7,519 bases of DNA from an uncultured Sphingomonadales bacterium (GTDB lineage: Bacteria > Pseudomonadota > Alphaproteobacteria > Sphingomonadales > Sphingomonadaceae): positions 1-7,519 of the forward strand of contig CAIPWG010000018.1 in NCBI GenBank assembly GCA_903868655.1, given 5' to 3'. The notes beneath the pieces are model-generated. The model did no database searches and was not told the DNA's origin. It was given only the letters and a program-made list of their open reading frames with translations. Positions 6,197 to 7,519 of the stretch are shown here, piece by piece. The translations under genes and the position numbers were made by a program. Within the stretch, counting starts at the first letter, position 1; each line of letters opens with the position of its first letter.

Positions 6197-7498
6197 ATGG
6201 CCACTTCGTCGCACGCCCTGATCCCGCCGCACATTGGCGAAGCAATCATCGATCCGGCCGCCTATGCAGCATGGACACCGTTGCTCGATCAGTTTGACTG
6301 GTTGCGTGACAATGGCCTGGCGGTTGGCAAAGTGATCGCTCCCGACGACAGCCATGAACCATTCTGGCATATTGCCGGGTTCGATGAGGTAATGAAAGTC
6401 AGCAAAGACAATCAGACTTTCCTCAACAACCCCAAAAGTGCGGTGTTTGGACTGCGCAGTACCGAAGCACTTGCCAAGGCGATCACTGGCGGCAGCCCGC
6501 ATCTGGTTGAATCACTGGTACAAATGGATTCCCCGAAGCATCCCAAGCTACGCCGCCTGACGCAAGACTGGTTCATGCCCAAGAATTTGCGGAATGTCGA
6601 ATCCCAGATTCGCGCTCTCGCGGAAACCACGGTGGCGCGTATGCTCGATGCCGGTAATGATGGTGACTTCACCAAACTGGTTTCGAGCCCCTACCCCTTG
6701 CATGTCGTCATGCAGATTCTTGGTGTGCCCGAATCCGATGAACAGCGTATGCTTGTGCTGACCCAGCAGATGTTTGGCGGTCAGGATGAAGAGCTCAACC
6801 AGTCGGGTATCAAAAATCTGCCGCCCGAAATGATTACCCAGATCGTCGCGGGTGCGGTCAAGGATTTCGAAGGCTATTTCAGCGCACTTGCCGCCGAACG
6901 GCGCAAGACACCGTCTGACGATCTGGCCACAGTCATTGCCAATGGCATGATCGATGGCGCACCGATCAGCGATCGCGACACAGCCGGCTATTACATCATT
7001 GCCGCCAGCGCCGGGCACGACACCACTTCGGCCTCCACCGCTGGCGCAATGCTGGCCTTGGCGCAAGACCCTGAACAGTTCGCGCTGGTAAAGGCCGACC
7101 GGTCGCTGCTGACGGGCATCGTTGAAGAGGCGATCCGGTGGACCACCCCGGTGCAGCATTTCATGCGCACGGCGGCCAAAGACACCGAACTCGGCGATCA
7201 AAAGATTGCAGCGGGCGACTGGCTCATGATCAATTACGTCGCTGCCAACCACGATCCAGCGCAGTTTCCCGATCCGCGTCGGTTCGATGCCACGCGCGAA
7301 GCCAATCGCCACGTCGCCTTTGGCGCGGGCGCGCACCAATGCCTCGGGCTGCATCTGGCGCGGCTGGAAATGCGCATCCTGTTCGAAGTACTGCTCGATC
7401 GCATCGACACTATCGAGCTGGCAGGTGAACCCGCGCGCGCGAAATCGACGTTTGTCGGCGGGCTCAAGCGCCTTCCGTTGCGGTGGAAGGCGGCCTGA
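6197..7498 (+). CDS. Cytochrome P450, CYP108 family (P450terp-like)
   Basis: This is a 433-residue soluble bacterial P450 monooxygenase using ferredoxin-delivered electrons to hydroxylate a small hydrophobic molecule. Heme-binding motif: FGAGAHQCLG with the thiolate ligand C382. I-helix oxygen-activation motif: AGHDTT at 272-277 with the acid-alcohol pair D275/T276. K-helix ExxR: E311 and R314. From memory of Pseudomonas P450terp (CYP108A1, alpha-terpineol), several segments correspond closely, including ITGGSPH, PLHVVM followed by LGVPE, YYIIAASAGHDTTS, and the C-terminal FVGG; this is the basis for the CYP108 call. CYP108D1 of Novosphingobium aromaticivorans, reported to bind aromatic hydrocarbons, is a likely relative. 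No membrane anchor is present. No ferredoxin or reductase gene is in the window. It probably shares a transcript with the preceding acyl-CoA synthetase. The substrate is unknown. Only 21 nt follow the stop and they show nothing further. Confidence 0.93.
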   Translation: MATSSHALIPPHIGEAIIDPAAYAAWTPLLDQFDWLRDNGLAVGKVIAPDDSHEPFWHIAGFDEVMKVSKDNQTFLNNPKSAVFGLRSTEALAKAITGGSPHLVESLVQMDSPKHPKLRRLTQDWFMPKNLRNVESQIRALAETTVARMLDAGNDGDFTKLVSSPYPLHVVMQILGVPESDEQRMLVLTQQMFGGQDEELNQSGIKNLPPEMITQIVAGAVKDFEGYFSALAAERRKTPSDDLATVIANGMIDGAPISDRDTAGYYIIAASAGHDTTSASTAGAMLALAQDPEQFALVKADRSLLTGIVEEAIRWTTPVQHFMRTAAKDTELGDQKIAAGDWLMINYVAANHDPAQFPDPRRFDATREANRHVAFGAGAHQCLGLHLARLEMRILFEVLLDRIDTIELAGEPARAKSTFVGGLKRLPLRWKAA

Positions 7499-7519
7499 GC
7501 CCTGCCAAGGCGCAACTGC

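Noticed and set aside
6548..7354. Antisense open frame (268 codons) opposite the P450.
   Set aside because: The plus-strand P450 motifs cover the same stretch, and the antisense translation shows no recognisable motifs.
7499..7519. AAGG-containing tail after the P450 stop that might be the ribosome site of a further gene.
   Set aside because: Only 21 bases remain and no start codon follows, so no claim can be supported.

Overview
The window reads as ordinary high-GC alphaproteobacterial chromosome, most likely from a sphingomonad (Novosphingobium, Sphingobium, Sphingomonas or a relative). This rests on base composition, on the series glnE - bcp - DUF455 - M23 peptidase, and on a CYP108-type P450 paired with an acyl-CoA synthetase. 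The genus is an inference from gene content, not a sequence search. All recognised genes are on the plus strand and tightly packed. No gene-free stretch exceeds about 210 bases. I see no mobile elements, CRISPR arrays, rRNA or complete tRNA genes.

Region 1 (1-2605) is a compact three-gene unit. It holds the C-terminal half of glnE (the 5' part lies outside the window), a Bcp/PrxQ peroxiredoxin starting 3 nt after the glnE stop, and a DUF455 ferritin-like protein whose start overlaps the bcp stop by 8 nt. The spacing implies one transcript with translational coupling. GlnE controls glutamine synthetase by adenylylation. The other two look like a peroxide reductase and a probable di-iron protein of unknown substrate.

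Region 2 (2606-3583) is a secreted M23 (LytM-type) peptidoglycan endopeptidase gene. It is preceded by a 156-nt spacer containing a small palindrome and ends at a very strong intrinsic terminator. Region 3 (3584-4493) is a secreted S1/P1-type nuclease with the complete set of metal ligands.

Region 4 (4494-7519) begins with an AT-richer promoter carrying a 7+7 bp inverted repeat (a likely repressor operator). It then encodes an acyl-CoA synthetase and a CYP108-family (P450terp-like) cytochrome P450, 36 nt apart. This looks like the start of an inducible catabolic operon that activates a carboxylic acid and hydroxylates a hydrophobic substrate such as a terpenoid, alicyclic or aromatic compound. 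Later genes, possibly the ferredoxin and reductase, would lie beyond the window. I found no clear evidence for a wholly new system. The regulated P450/CoA-ligase operon and the DUF455 protein are the parts whose function is least known.
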